Below are positions 23,560 through 35,987 of a stretch of DNA of 64,000 bases, piece by piece. The position numbers and the translations under genes are program-made. The notes beneath the pieces are model-generated. The model was not told the origin of the DNA, ran no database searches, and saw only the letters and a list, made by a program, of their open reading frames with translations. The stretch comes from Syngnathus acus (Eukaryota; Chordata; Actinopteri; Syngnathiformes; Syngnathidae), in contig NC_051095.1 in assembly GCF_901709675.1 (NCBI RefSeq), forward strand, positions 17,844,456-17,908,455, written 5' to 3'. How positions within the stretch are numbered: position 1 is the first letter of the stretch; every line of letters begins with the position of its first letter.

Positions 23560-24060
23560 TGCCTCCCATCTGAGGTGAGTCATACAATGCTAAAATGCAA
23601 ATCATCTCATGGAGAACACAAGACTGCTGGGAAGGCATTCTCTTTGTGCCCTCGTTGCTCCACTGAGCTGAGTCCAATTTTCCATTTTGGAATATTTGCC
23701 ATGGGAATGCTGCTGCGATTTGCTGTTGTTCAATCCACCTTCATTCGATGGCGGTGATACTTTAACTCCTGCGACTGCAATCCCCACCGTTACATCCGCT
23801 GGCAGAGCTTTCCCTGTTGCTAATTGACACATCCTCTTGTTAATTATCAGGGTGATGTGACATGCGCGCACAGAGATCAGGGAAATCTGCATTGCTGATT
23901 CTGTGCTTGGTGTGTCACCAAGGTGTCCTTTGGAAGTAAGCAGCGTCTCAGGTGATTAAAGATCCTGTCATGTTAAATCTTCCGGGGCCAATAATTAAAA
24001 CAGAATCATAAATTGGGGCCTAATGAAGTGTAGCCTAATGATTATTTCATCAATAAATAC
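23560..24060. other. Candidate conserved non-coding element
   Basis: Complex unique sequence with transcription-factor-like words: an octamer ATGCAAAT, TEAD-like GGAAT words in TTTTGGAATATTTGCC and GGGAATGC, and homeodomain-like TAATTGACA and TTAATTATCAGG. Overlapping open frames of about 97 codons on both strands lack domains. Regulatory function is inferred only. Confidence 0.25.
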
Positions 24061-24064
24061 ATAA

Positions 24065-26880
24065 TATTCACATCTATTTTTGTCCATGAGTTAATGCTTA
24101 GCTTGCATTTTGTCTATATTACAGGGCAAATAATTAATCAAGAACAAGCTTTTGCCAAAGCAATAAGCATTTACGTATATTCTAGGAGAATGCAATTTAA
24201 AATTTTGGTTTTGAGTCAAAGTAGATGATCCTGCTCTAGACTGTGTTCTTGTTCTTAATAAAAGCACTTTGATTGGAGCTGGAAAGTAAGGACTATTTAT
24301 AACTTGACATTGTCTGCCTAAATTACAAAGAGTGGTGTCGCTGGTTAATATCCTATGTGGAAATATGAGACATTGTGTACCCACCCACACACAAGAATAA
24401 TAATACACTAAAAGGGTCAGTGTGTTTCACGACATTAATGTGTTTGAGAGTAAAAGCAATTAATTTAGCACAACAAAAATCCATTGACTTACAGTACCCG
24501 AGCAGCTGTTGCACTCCAGGTTCAATTATGCATGCGTTAAAACACTAGTTGTACCAATAATCACAACCTTTTTATACGACTTAGATATAAAGCATTGGGA
24601 ATATTAAGATAAAGCATTGTTGAGCAGGACTGAATGCAAACATTAGAAAGTAATTGTAAGGTGCTCTGTGGGAATGCAGTACAGTGATTAAGTTTACAAA
24701 ACAATCTCATCATTATAACAATAGGGGTTCATTCAGGAGCTTATGGCACATTTACAGCAAAGATTAACACTACATTTCACACTTGCCTTGGGTTGTTCTA
24801 ATGCTTTACGTATCGAGGTGGAATTAAATCTTTTTGGAACGTCAGCATCACTCTTAAGTGTGATCACAATGCCGCATTGATGTCTCATTTGGAGCTCGAA
24901 ATATGCAGTTTTACATTCACTGACATAATAGAAGGTTCTGCAATTTATTGCATCAGACTACATAGTAAATAAAACTGCACCTATCTTGTAAATTTCAAAC
25001 AAAGCCTGTGCATGAATTACTTATCAATATTTCCTTTCAGTCTGCCTGCAAAGTTTGGCTGACATGTTTAATTCAGTGGAAAGCATTACACGATAATAAG
25101 GTACTGGTATTTCTGACGTGGCTGGTGTCTGAATGACAAAATGAGTTTCCTTCCGAGTTAAGCTCGTCGTATTCCCATGTTCTGTCATATTGTTCCAGAG
25201 TATTAACGTTTCTGTGTAAGAAGGTCAGACAACACTTCATGTACACTCAGGCTCATATTATAGGGCATCATCAAGCCCCAGGCAAAAATGCAGCAACCTG
25301 GGTGAACACACTCAAAGCCATTAATGAGGGCAGAGTCACGTGATTTTTCATCTAAAACCTTATACAGTATATTCATGTGTTTCCTTTTAAAGGGTTATTC
25401 ACTTGTTGAACATTTTTTTCTAATTCAGTGACGTAATGGGTTTTAGGCTATTTAATTGATAACGCAAAAAGAAATATTTTTGTGACAATATACAAATTCA
25501 TTAAGGCTGTATCAACCTCTGCTGCACCGACTGCCGTGCTATAAATGTTCACTCTATTTAACATTTATTTATACATTCTAGTTTTTTTGTTCAATTTTTT
25601 TTTGGAACAATTCAGATTTTTTAACATATATTCTTCTTGCGTATATTTTATCTCCATTGTAAAGGGTCCAACTCCTGAATAACTCTTTGTTGGTGTGCCA
25701 GATATAATGGTGCATTTCTGTTAAAAAAACTAATCTTTTGATAAATGTATGGCACCAAATCATTCTGAGCTCTTTTGCACAGAAACAAAATAAAAAAAAA
25801 TTGTGTTTTGTCGTCTTAAATGATGTATCCGTGAAACAAGAACGAAAAATCTTGCCTCATTGCCCTGAAATATTTAATTTCTATCTTCTCCTGAATCACT
25901 CTTCTGTAGATGGGAGATAAGAAGGGCAGGCTACAAGTCTGTGTTTTGAGAAAATCCAAAATAATGAATAAAAACGTGTACACATGCAAATTATTATAAC
26001 CCATGTGCCTCTACTGTGGTTTTCATTCATCCATCCGTTCATTCATTCATTCATTTTCTGAACTACATCTTTTTCTAAGTTTATTTCTAAAGTACAGGAG
26101 ACCAGGGCTTGTTGCCAAATGCGTAGTTAGTCACATTGCAATTACCTTCTCCACAGAAGAAGCAACGAGACAATAGAATCATAGTTTTCTTCCTGTATAT
26201 GGTCAGTGATCGTGTCCTGTCTCACATTCTGAGCTGAGATGAGCACCAATTACCCATTTTGCATAACCCAAAGTAAAAAAATAAAATAAACATTAACTGG
26301 ATATATTTTAGAACAAGCTTCTTCCAGACAAAATTCCTAGTAGTGATCCATGTGGACTTCTTGCAGAAGAGATGAAGCCATCTTGTCAGTCTCATCTCAG
26401 TCATTGCTCAGCTTTAAGTCTACTTTAAAGTAGAGCTGTCATTAGCAAACATATTCTGTTCCAACATGTTGATATCACTGTTTCTATTAAGAAATGGACT
26501 GGACAGCATAAAAACAAAAAGTACCATAGATTTCAATGGACGGAAGTTTCCAAGTTGTGTTATTTTTTTGTTCACAAACACTCTCAGCACACTGTATTGT
26601 GCAGTAAAAGGTGTTTTATTAGTTCATTAATTGGTTAACAAGAATGGAAAGTTCTGCTAAACTTATTGCTGAAATATTGGAACGTATTGTCTCAACAGAA
26701 TTGTGCCAACCTAAACTCTACCTCTTGGTGTAAAGATCACTAAATACTTCTTGATAAGAACCCTTCTTAAAATATACTTAGATAATCTTTCGTGACCAAT
26801 CGTCATTGACTATCATTATTCCAAGTTCAATGGAAATAGAAAGAGAGAGAGAGAGGAAAACAAAACAAACAAAAATATAA
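24065..26880. other. No gene recognised
   Basis: AT-rich unique sequence. The only repeat trace is a short CATCC/CATTC tract with TTTTCTGAACTACATC near 26030-26075, probably another small fragment of the dispersed CATCC-end repeat. Confidence 0.4.
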
Positions 26881-26889
26881 ATCATGAGT

Positions 26890-27190
26890 CTGTTTAGTTG
26901 TCTGCGGTGTGTATGCTCTACAGGTAACTTGATGGCATGGAAGGGAGGCAAAAGAGATAAGGGCCATTGTGCTTTCACACGGCTGAAGGCTGTGCGAAGG
27001 CTCAGGAGTGATATGTAGTGACAGCACAGTGCCATGCTGTTGACACAGCCTGCCTCTCCCGGGTACCGGGGCTCGATTGCCTGCGGCTTGATTATTTACA
27101 GGATCGTGTGCTGAATTTTTTTTTTTTTTTTCTATGAGGACATCCTGAGAACCCCTCTTTTGCAAAGCCTTTTAATTGGGTCACAGCTAT
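26890..27190. other. Candidate conserved non-coding element
   Basis: Dense non-repetitive sequence including GGCTTGATTATTTACAGG and CTTTTAATTGGGTCACAGC, split by a poly(T) run. It has no transposon ends. Its 112-codon minus-strand open frame is interrupted by low complexity and has no domain. Regulatory role is a guess from texture. Confidence 0.25.
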
Positions 27191-27595
27191 CATTTATTAA
27201 TGAGACTGACTATATTCAAGTCTAGCTTTTTCAGTCCCATGATTATTAATGGCTGTTGGATCAAAAGACTGATTCGACCTCCATGAAACACTACAGTATG
27301 TCAGCCTGAAAGAAAACCATGCCAAAAGACCTGCACAGCAAGGTTTATGAGAGAATGTTAATTCAGTCACTTCACTTGATTTCAACCTCTTCTGTAGCAT
27401 ACCAATCATTATTTTGTGTGGCCTTGTTCTATCATCTTTTTTTCTTCATAAAATGTAAGCCCATTTAGTTAATTTATGTCACTACAGTCATATACTTCAT
27501 CAATAACCTGTAGGCCCACCAAAGGAAAAACAAAATTAAATGACCAAACAGCGTTGTCCTTTTTTCTTAGCTAATATCTACAGTACTTTATTGTA

Positions 27596-27912
27596 CACTA
27601 CCATTGAAATGTTTGGGGTCATTTATAAATGTCCCTTTTATTAAAATAAAATTGCTATTTTCTTTCAATGAGGATAAAATTAAACTAATCAGGAACACAC
27701 CCTATACATTGTTAATGTGGTAAATGACTATTCTAGTTGCAAATGTCTGGTTTTTAATGCAATATCTACATAGGTATATAAAGGCCCATTTCCAGCAACC
27801 ATCCCGCCAGTGTTTCTAATGGATGATTAGAAAACGCTTGAAATTGTGAAATTATGCTAGTTTTCATGGGAACAAAATTGTCTGGGTGACCACAAACCTT
27901 AGAATGGTAGTG
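27596..27912. mobile_element. 317-bp TA-flanked MITE
   Basis: Ends are inverted: CACTACCATTGAAATGTTTG on the left, and CACTACCATTCTAAGGTTTG read inward from the right. A TA flanks each side. The ends match a very common fish family (CACTACC...GTTTGGGGTCA). There is no transposase inside, so it is a non-autonomous Tc1/mariner-like element. Confidence 0.8.
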
Positions 27913-27914
27913 TA

Positions 27915-28830
27915 TATTGTTCATATTTAGACAATTATATTTGAAAACTGTATTTTCTGTCTTATTATAACTCACAATCACGTAGCCATTTCTGGTCCTG
28001 CTTATTTTCTACATGGCTCACTGTGGTCAATGGTCTTCAGACACCAGCTCAGTGACGCTGGGGTATATAAACTCCATACTTGAAACAATTGGGTTCCAAT
28101 CTTGCTGTTAAGCACTTGGGGTGACAAGCTTAGCCCTAACAGTCTACAAGAGAGGGTTTCTGTGTGGAAGTGACATTGTGGGTCCACACAATTGAGAAAA
28201 TAGAGGGGGGAAAGCGTGCTTTGCTACTTGAGGAGAGAAGTGCCTCTTCGACAATCCGTCCATTGGCTCATGACCAATGGCAACTTTCCGACTCCCTGCA
28301 GGACGATGCTCAAGGTGCAAGTAACACCAAAATGAATATGATGGATTGTTTGAAGACAAAAGTTGGCAGGATACTCTCTTAATCAGCATCATCACATTTG
28401 AAGCATCCCAAGTATATATTGTGCTTTTGTGAGCTTTCAAAATTTTTTGCTTATGTTAATTTTCCCAAATGACTCTGGGATTATGGCATAATACCTAGAC
28501 ACTAAACACACCTACAGTATCACCAAAATCTTCACCATTGGTGAGCCAGTAATATTCATTTTGTTATATCGTTGTAATTATGTAATGTATGAGTTATGAA
28601 ATATACAGGTTGAGTTCTTTATTAGCTGACGGATTCAGTTTCAGGGTTTATGCCTATGTACTGTAATGCTGTCTGTGGTAATACTTACTAGAGGGTGTCG
28701 CACGGGACGTAATTCAAGACAATTGACTTGAAGTGAGAATGTTGCACGGATAAAATACAGTACCTATAGGGTCATCACCAAGATGAAGCAAAGTAGGTAG
28801 GCTATTGTCTGGAGGGTAACAATAATAATT
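27915..28830. other. No gene recognised
   Basis: Unique sequence. Open frames at 28002-28440 overlap on both strands without recognisable features. Confidence 0.4.
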
Positions 28831-28832
28831 CA

Positions 28833-28869
28833 CCCCCCCCCCCCCCCCCCCCCCCCACACACACACACA
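28833..28869. repeat. Poly(C) run followed by (CA)n
   Basis: About 24 consecutive C and then seven CA units. Length is likely to be unreliable in any assembly. Confidence 0.9.
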
Positions 28870-29560
28870 GAGGCCCCCATCCCCTATCTAGTTCATGTGC
28901 TACCCTTAAGACTGAGGTCTGGCGACATGTATGCATTGGACCTAGAAAGAACCTGTCATAAATATGAGCAAGCATCTCACTAATTGGTCAAAGCTCACTT
29001 ACATTTTTGTACTGCCAGATCTCAAGGCCAAATATGCAAAACACTTTGTCTTTACTACCACAAGGGTCATATAATGTCATGTCAGTGTAATTCATTGTCA
29101 TGGCTGGATTCAAATTAATGTGCTCCTTGTGGAAGAAAATATGCAGCAGTTGTCTTGTTTGTAATATTTGATAGATGCTTCTGATTAGTCCAATATGCTT
29201 CAGGGTGTATGCAAATCCTTACAAATAGGTTGTGGAATTAGGTTTGTGGTTGGGTGTTTATTATCCAGACTAGGGTGCATTCGAGCCGTTCTAAATTGTG
29301 ACGCAATGGTATGAACATGTCGAGAGCGAAACATTTTTGCTTGGCTGTGCAGGGCTTTCAGTGCTACTCTGTGGATGTAGAAAACCCACTGTAAGGAAGT
29401 TGTCCTGGAATATTAGATTGTGTGTGGCATTTTTACGCAGATATTTTAAACATGGGACATGTCTACGGGTGGGCTGAGCTGGGCTTTGCCCACCTAGAGC
29501 TAAGTCGTGCCCACCTAGAAGAATCATCTGCCCATCCAATGAAAACTCTAGAAAAATCAG
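28870..29560. other. No gene recognised
   Basis: Unique sequence. Near 29470-29530 the words GCCCACCTAGA and GCTGGGCTTTGCCCA recur locally, without a clear element. Confidence 0.4.
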
Positions 29561-30057
29561 TTACCGTAATTTTCGGACTATAAGTCGCGGTTTTTTTCAT
29601 AGTTTGGGTGGGGGGGCGACTTATACTCAGGAGCGACTTATGTGTTTTTTTTTTTCAAAAAATTTCAAAAAAAAAAATTCAAAAAAAAAAAAAATGAAAC
29701 CGCGATAAACGAACCGCAATGTAGCAAGGGATTACTGTAATTTGAATTTCAAGTGACGACAGCAGCACGAAACCATCTGCGTCACTCCAATTCATTAAAT
29801 CCATCAATCGTCCTTTGTCAACAATGCGTGCGCGCCGCTGACGGCTTTTGCACTTAAAAATATTCCACAGGCCCATATAACGATATATAAATTATATATC
29901 AAATAACTATTATATAAGCAATAATGTTATCAAACCATCTGTGCACTCTAAATCATTAAATCCATCGATCAAATTCCTCGTCCTTTGTCAACATCGCCGC
30001 GCGTGCGCCCTGACGCCAGCCTCGTCGTTATTCCACAGATTTACTATATAACTATAT

Positions 30058-30880
30058 TGTAGCGTTAACAAAGTTCAAGGAAAGACGTGGGTTTGGTAAA
30101 CGGCTCTTTATTTAACAAAACAAACTTACAGGCGTGTGGCGGCGTGGACGTCCAGCCACGAAAGGGGACGAGAGCTCCATACGATAGGACCGGGCGTGCG
30201 TAGAAGCCATGACCGAGCTCCATGCACCGTCCTCGGACAGCCACCCGGCTGAGCGCCGGCCCTCGACTTCCATCCACGGAGCTGAAAGGCAGCTCGGTAG
30301 AGTAGGACCGGGCGTGCGTAAAAGCATTGTCCGAGCACCATCCACCGTCCCTGGACAGCCACCCGGCCGAGCGCCGGCGCCCGACTTCAATCCACGAAAG
30401 TGAAAGAAAGCTGGACGAGTGACGCGCGACGTCGCGCTGCTGACGTCAGCAGCGCGACGCGACGTCGCGGTCGCGCGTCAGCAGCGCGACGGTTGTTTAC
30501 ATAAAGGACAAAGATCGACTCGTCCAGCTTTCTTTCACTTTCGTGGATTGAAGTCGGGCGCCGGCGCTCGGCCGGGTGGCTGTCCAGGGACGGTGGATGG
30601 TGCTCGGACAATGCTTTTACGCACGCCCGGTCCTACTCTACCGAGCTGCCTTTCAGCTCCGTGGATGGAAGTCGAGGGCCGGCGCTCAGCCGGGTGGCTG
30701 TCCGAGGACGGTGCATGGAGCTCGGTCATGGCTTCTACGCACGCCCGGTCCTATCGTATGGAGCTCTCGTCCCCTTTCGTGGCTGGACGTCCACGCCGCC
30801 ACACGCCTGTAAGTTTGTTTTGTTAAATAAAGAGCCGTTTACCAAACCCACGTCTTTCCTTGAACTTTGTTAACGCTACA
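30058..30880. repeat. Inner palindromic segment with LTR-like ends
   Basis: This 823-bp core begins TGTAGCGTTAAC and ends GTTAACGCTACA. Read outward, each arm carries AATAAAGAGCC followed by ACCAAACCCACG and TTAACGCTACA, which resembles the poly(A) signal and 3' end of an LTR. It could be two LTR 3' halves joined head to head, but no gag, pol or primer site is visible. The flanks share ATAT, which is weak evidence in AT-rich DNA. Each arm also holds an imperfect 118-bp tandem duplication (marker CCGGCGCTC at 30561 less two, and at 30679). Overlapping 60-135 codon open frames are palindrome artefacts. Confidence 0.6.
30430..30459. repeat. 30-bp perfect CG-rich palindrome in the hairpin loop
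   Basis: The loop of the giant hairpin contains a gap-free palindrome centred on GCTGACGTCAGC (with a CRE-like TGACGTCA at the centre), extended by GCGCGAC arms. A related GTCAGCAGCGCGAC half-copy follows at about 30477. It could extrude as a small cruciform or bind CREB/ATF-type factors. Both are inference. Confidence 0.85.
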
Positions 30881-31464
30881 ATATATATTATCTATATATA
30901 GTAGATCTGTGGAATAACGACGAGGCTGACGTCAGGGCGCACGCGCGGCGATGTTGACAAAGGACGAGGAATTTGATCGATGGATTTAATGATTTAGAGT
31001 GCACAGATGGTTTGATAACATTATTGCTTATATAATAGTTATTTGATATATAATTTATATATCGTTATATGGGCCTGTGGAATGTTTTTAAGTGCAAGAG
31101 CCGTCAGCGGCGCGCACGCATTGTTGACAAAGGACGATTGATGGATTTAATGAATTGGAGTGACGCAGATGGTTTTATTAACGTGTTATTTATGTAATAG
31201 TTTTTTGAATAACTCTGAATTTTACGTCAGGGCCGTTCTCAGCTCTTAGTTTGTGTTTATGTCACGTTAGCATAGCTATCGTTTAGCCTGTTGTTGCTCG
31301 TTCATGACTGTTCTTGGTGTTGGATTTTGTCGAATAAATTGCCCCCCAAAATGCGACTTATACTCCGGAGCGACTTATATATGTTTTTTTTCACTTTTTT
31401 GGGCATTTTATGGCTGGTGCGACTTATACTCCGGTGCGACTTATAGTCCGAAAATTACGGTATT

Positions 31465-34400
31465 TAAAAAACAATTTGGAGTATATATAGCTTATATGTC
31501 AATGGGGATCAAAATAATGCATTGCTTACTAATTGGCCAGCATGAAGGTGTTGACGTTCTTAGTGCTGCTCTTTTACATCAGCAAACCATGACAACACTT
31601 ACATAATGTGGTACAGATGTGGTCAAGTAAACAGCTAAACCTGTTTGTAACTAGCTGCACTCAGCAATCTAAACAAAACCGTTAATACCTTAATATGTTG
31701 TTCATACTTTTCTTTAGGTCTTATAAGTTGTCTTGTATAGTTTCACCGTTGTGTTTTGAAGGCTGTGTGTTTCTTTAAGTTACCAGCTCACTTGATTTAA
31801 CGTTGGTAATTCGCCATCTTCTGTCTACCTGTGGCACATTTGTTGCTAGTCACTGGAGCTGGCTTGTTGGGAATAAAATAATTTTATGAAAGACTAACGA
31901 TTAGTATTTTTTTTTCATGGGGTAACGACCCCTGACCCCCGTACAGAAATTGGATGCTGTAATTGTAATCTCTCCCACCCCTGTTCTCAAAATTCAACTG
32001 CAGCTTGTTTACATACTGTGACAAACGAGGCTGGACAACCAAGTGCGGCATGATGCAGACTTTATTTCCCACCCAAAGATCACATACTAGTAACACCTCT
32101 GTTTTAAAGTGTTAAGTGACTAATGTAAGAGTAGGGGGGAAACAAAAGAACCTATACAGACCTGATTCACAAATTCGGCTCAGTGTAAAATAGCGCATGC
32201 TTAAAAGAGACTTCCAACCGTATGCCGCTGGTATCGCCCATGTTTTAGACTTGTCATTTTGGCTCAGCAACACCCAAATGAGACGTGACATTCTCTTGAC
32301 TGCTTACTCCTTGAAATTAATTATTTATAACCTGGGTGGAAAAGTGTGTCAGAGGGAAATTTAATTGTCAAAGTCTCATTATGCTAAAGGTCAGTTAGTT
32401 GTCACTCACTGGACTAAACGTTCCCATCCACAGTACCATCGCGATCTTATTAAAGTTTCATGATTCAAAAACTATGATGGACAAAGTAATTTTATGTTAT
32501 TGTGTTGCACAGCTCAAATTTCAGAGCACACACTAGAAATGCAACAAAATGTTTCCATATGTTCCAGACTGGCCATAGACCAAAGTTGTGGAGTGGGGAA
32601 TGCATCACTGTCAGATAGGGAGCAACAAGGTGACAGCTTCCAGCCATGAGCTGTCCCTATTAGTTAAAAATGAAAAGTGAATTGAGACTGCCACAAGCCC
32701 TCTTTTAGAATGCCACAGAGGATAATAACACCACACATCAATCATTTCATGGAATAAGCATTACAGTGACAGACATCTGATGATAGGACAGTGCAAACAA
32801 AGAATACATCACATTTGGTAACTCGTGATGTATCAATATATTGCCACATCACGTTCCACTGTCAGTATATTTTTTGCACTATTGTCCTGCGGCCAACCTT
32901 TTGTCACCAAACACAATTCTGACACAAACAGGCCTATTTATCCCGAACTGTTCTATACCACTTTCTGCTGCAAAGCCTGACAGATTTCTTTGAAGCCCAA
33001 AGTTCAGCCTGATTGTTTGATGTGTCACATGTGAGAAGAGGAGTGGGTGGACCTGACTGATGTTGAGCTCCCAGCACTGTGCTGTGTGATCGAGACGAGA
33101 ATAACAGCCAAAAGAACATGTACTCCTTTTGCCTGATGTGCTTTGTCTGGGCACCGTTGTTAGGCGCGAACAGTTTATATGCACCTGTTTTTAGATAAGA
33201 CAAAACTAACCTTTTAAGTTTACTGCATGTAGTTGGTATTGCATAAAGGTCTGATGCTACTTCCTTGCTATTGTTGCGTGTTGTGCACACATATGAACAT
33301 TAAAACGTACATGGGATTGTCTAACCTAACAGACTATTTACACATTGCTGTTGCTCTCTCTTCACTATTGATCAACTGTAGCTATGATAAAATATACTGT
33401 AGGTTCTCCGTGAAAATGAGAAAATACATTTCCCACTTTTCCTGAGCTAAAACAACTAGGAAGGGCATACATTTAGGAACATTATTTTGGATGGATACTA
33501 TCATGTCTGCATGTCCATCTTGGTAAATAGGATTGCAATCCGTTGTGAAGATAAAATAAAAAATAATAAAAAAAGGAAATTGTTGTCCATAATAGTGTGA
33601 CTGCTTGACTCTCAGCATTCAAAAACGAGTGGCCAGAATCTCAAGGACATTAACACACACTGACTGGAGGTCCTCAGTGTGCCGTGGCCTTAATGTGCTA
33701 ATGAGTTCAAACATGCAGTTTAACACAAGACTGTTAATCAAGCCTTTGGCATTTTGGTATCTGATACCGACAGTCAGGTCATTTCTTCCTCTGAGGGTGA
33801 GGGGAACTTTGTACACATTAAAATTGCTCACAGATTGTCTTTAACCTTAAATTTAAAAGCCATTAAGACACAAAGTAACCTCTCATTTACTTTTAACTAC
33901 AGTACACATTACAGTTTCTTTTGTCAGTAAGCGGTTGTTGCCCTGTCCAAATAAAAGCTTACATGAAGTCAGTAATCAAGTATGATCAGGCAATTCTAGA
34001 AAGAGGCAATAGTTGTGGAAGATCGTGGGAACTGGCACAAGTAATGTCAAAAAGGTTTCCACATTCTTCACCAGCTCTTGCTTGCCTTGGTGTCTCTAGA
34101 TATAAAATCTTAATTATCATATTTCAGTCGTCAATACTTACATGACCAGCAGGCCACTCAATAATATAAAACATATTTCACAATCTATGCATAGACACAT
34201 TGCAATAAATGTAATGAAAAGGAAGCTAATAGAAAAGGAAGCTAACAGTCTGCTAATAGTCCCATCTGGAATGAAGATGGTCTTGAGATTGCTGTCGAAC
34301 TAAATCGTACCACCATTATGCTGCAGATGGTGATTGAGAGAATGTTAGAGGAAAAAAACATTTAGAAAGAGAACTAAAGGAGAAACTGAGGATGAGAGTT

Positions 34401-34815
34401 GGGAAATAATATCCTCGCCTTCAAAACTATTGTACATACAGTTACATTGACAAGAATTGCCAAATACCTGCTGGAGTCGCAGTACTTGACTCACTTCTCT
34501 AACCCCCCCCCAATCCCCCTAGAATAGCCCTTGAAAGCGAGTGAACTGGTGCATAAAGTCTTCCATGGCTGAGACGTGACAGCCGCACATGCCAAAAAAT
34601 CCATCTTCCAATGCAATTTAGCACAGAGGGAGCTGAGAAGATGGGAAATTATACAGGACTCCAGTCAGACTTTGTGAAATGATGGCTGCTTACAAAAATC
34701 AGGAAAGTCAAAAGCTGCCCCCTCTTAAAATACAGTTGTGGTCAGTTGAGTACCTGTTATGACAAATTAAGAACTATGGCATTTATTAAAACATGAGGTG
34801 ACTGAGTTTGATTGT
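31465..34815. other. No gene recognised
   Basis: Mainly unique AT-rich sequence. Open frames of up to 118 codons (around 32879-33290) overlap in different frames and lack domains. One LTR-like trace is listed separately. Confidence 0.4.
32018..32075 (-). repeat. Possible LTR fragment
   Basis: TGTGACAAACGAGGCTGGAC followed by ACCAAGTGCGGC and ACTTTATTTCCC resembles the beginning of the 37.8-kb LTR as written on the plus strand (TGTCACGA, GACCAAATGCAGC, GGTTTATTGC). It may be a diverged solo fragment on the minus strand. The match is short and could be coincidence. Confidence 0.3.
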
Positions 34816-34817
34816 AA

Positions 34818-34937
<120 letters not shown>

Positions 34938-34939
34938 AT

Positions 34940-35978
34940 TTGTACATGATTATCTTGTAAATAGTAAATCACACACCTGGATGTGAGCCCACATGCACAA
35001 ACATCACTGTAAATAAGCCAAACTTTGTAAATAAGTTGTCAAATGTGAAAATGTTGCTGTTTATGTATGTAAATAAATGTTATTGCCATCAAATACACAT
35101 TTTCATTATTTTTGTTCATGTTTTATAGAAAGGAAGGGCAGTTGAGATGTTTGAGACATCACTAAACCAAAAAAATTGTCAGTCACACAAGTGCAGAATT
35201 ACTTTCTGTGATTGCTGATTTGAGTGAAACCATGCTTTTAAATAGTGATAACTATAGAACAGTATTAGATACAATAATACTTTCTTTTCTAATGAAAGAA
35301 CAGAGTCTAATTTTTCCTTTGGCCCCACCCATGTTTACATAGCCATCGTATACAATATTCTGTCGGCCTTGAAAATAAGTGAAAATGCTGAAAATCGGCT
35401 GGGATTTTAGTGGTTGTCATTTCTAGCGCTTTGCATTGAAAGAGTTAAGAGATGATCTAATGTAAATCAAATTAAAATCAAAAAGTATTATTTAGTAATA
35501 TTCCTAATATTAATTAATTAAATAATAATGTAATTAATATTAATTGAGATGATAGCTAAAGTAACCTTTTTCACCTCAGATTCTCTGTATTATCCAGATG
35601 TTACAACCGGCTTAGCGGCAGTTATACTATACTGCTCACACTGTCCCATTGAAAAGCCTGCACCTGTGGCTGCTCTACCTGCTGGCTGGCTGATGCTTCA
35701 GCTGTTCAGCTGTTCAACCTGCTGTCGCAAAAGCATTGCTGTCATGGGAATGGAGCCTACTGAAGCCCTTCCTGCACATTTTGCAGCATCTCAGAAGACA
35801 ATTTATTTGCACTCTTTTTCATTTATGGTCCATATTGCTACACACGTTGGGTGCTCTGATCTCACTCAATTGTGAAACTATCAACGGAAGTGACATTGAC
35901 AGTTTTAGTACTATCCAGATTATATAGGTAGAGCTTTGGTAGTTTTCAAAGGCTACTATTTCTTGACTGGTTCATTAT
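34940..35978. other. No gene recognised
   Basis: Includes an AT-rich palindromic stretch around 35505-35545 (TAATATTAATTAATT). A 108-codon open frame at 35549-35875 is Ala/Leu/Ser-rich without a recognised domain. Its sequence is complex and could instead be a conserved non-coding element. Confidence 0.35.
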
Positions 35979-35987
35979 ACTTTAGAC

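Larger units (their letters stand above)
29770..31176. repeat. Long inverted repeat, ~650-bp arms, 97-bp loop
   Basis: Left arm about 29770-30420, right arm 30518 to about 31176. In the inner 363 bases, positions pair with a constant coordinate sum of 60938, and the overlapping open frames on the two arms give identical proteins, so this part is essentially perfect. The outer part shows only about three substitutions (for example GACGCCAG against GACGTCAG) and a small indel in an AT-rich spot near 30050/30890. Each arm also has an older internal direct duplication (two versions of CATTAAATCCATC plus CGTCCTTTGTCAACA). Transcription across it would give a very stable hairpin RNA. Confidence 0.93.
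29564..31460. mobile_element. 1.9-kb DNA transposon with giant internal foldback
   Basis: Terminal inverted repeats begin CCGTAATTTTCGGACTATAA and are identical for 25 bases, with TA on each side. Subterminal repeats of GCGACTTAT occur inside both ends. The interior contains no transposase. Instead, most of it (about 29770-31176) is one nearly perfect inverted repeat. Outside the inverted repeat the left and right arms differ, so the inverted duplication arose inside a pre-existing element. Ends and subterminal repeats resemble those of the 17.6-kb transposon. Confidence 0.87.

Noticed and set aside
30065-30873. Pairs of identical proteins encoded on opposite strands
   Set aside because: They are mirror images produced by the perfect inverted repeat. 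No domain or coding bias was seen.
35549-35875. 108-codon open frame rich in Ala, Leu and Ser
   Set aside because: No domain, no splice-site context and no codon pattern to support it as an exon.
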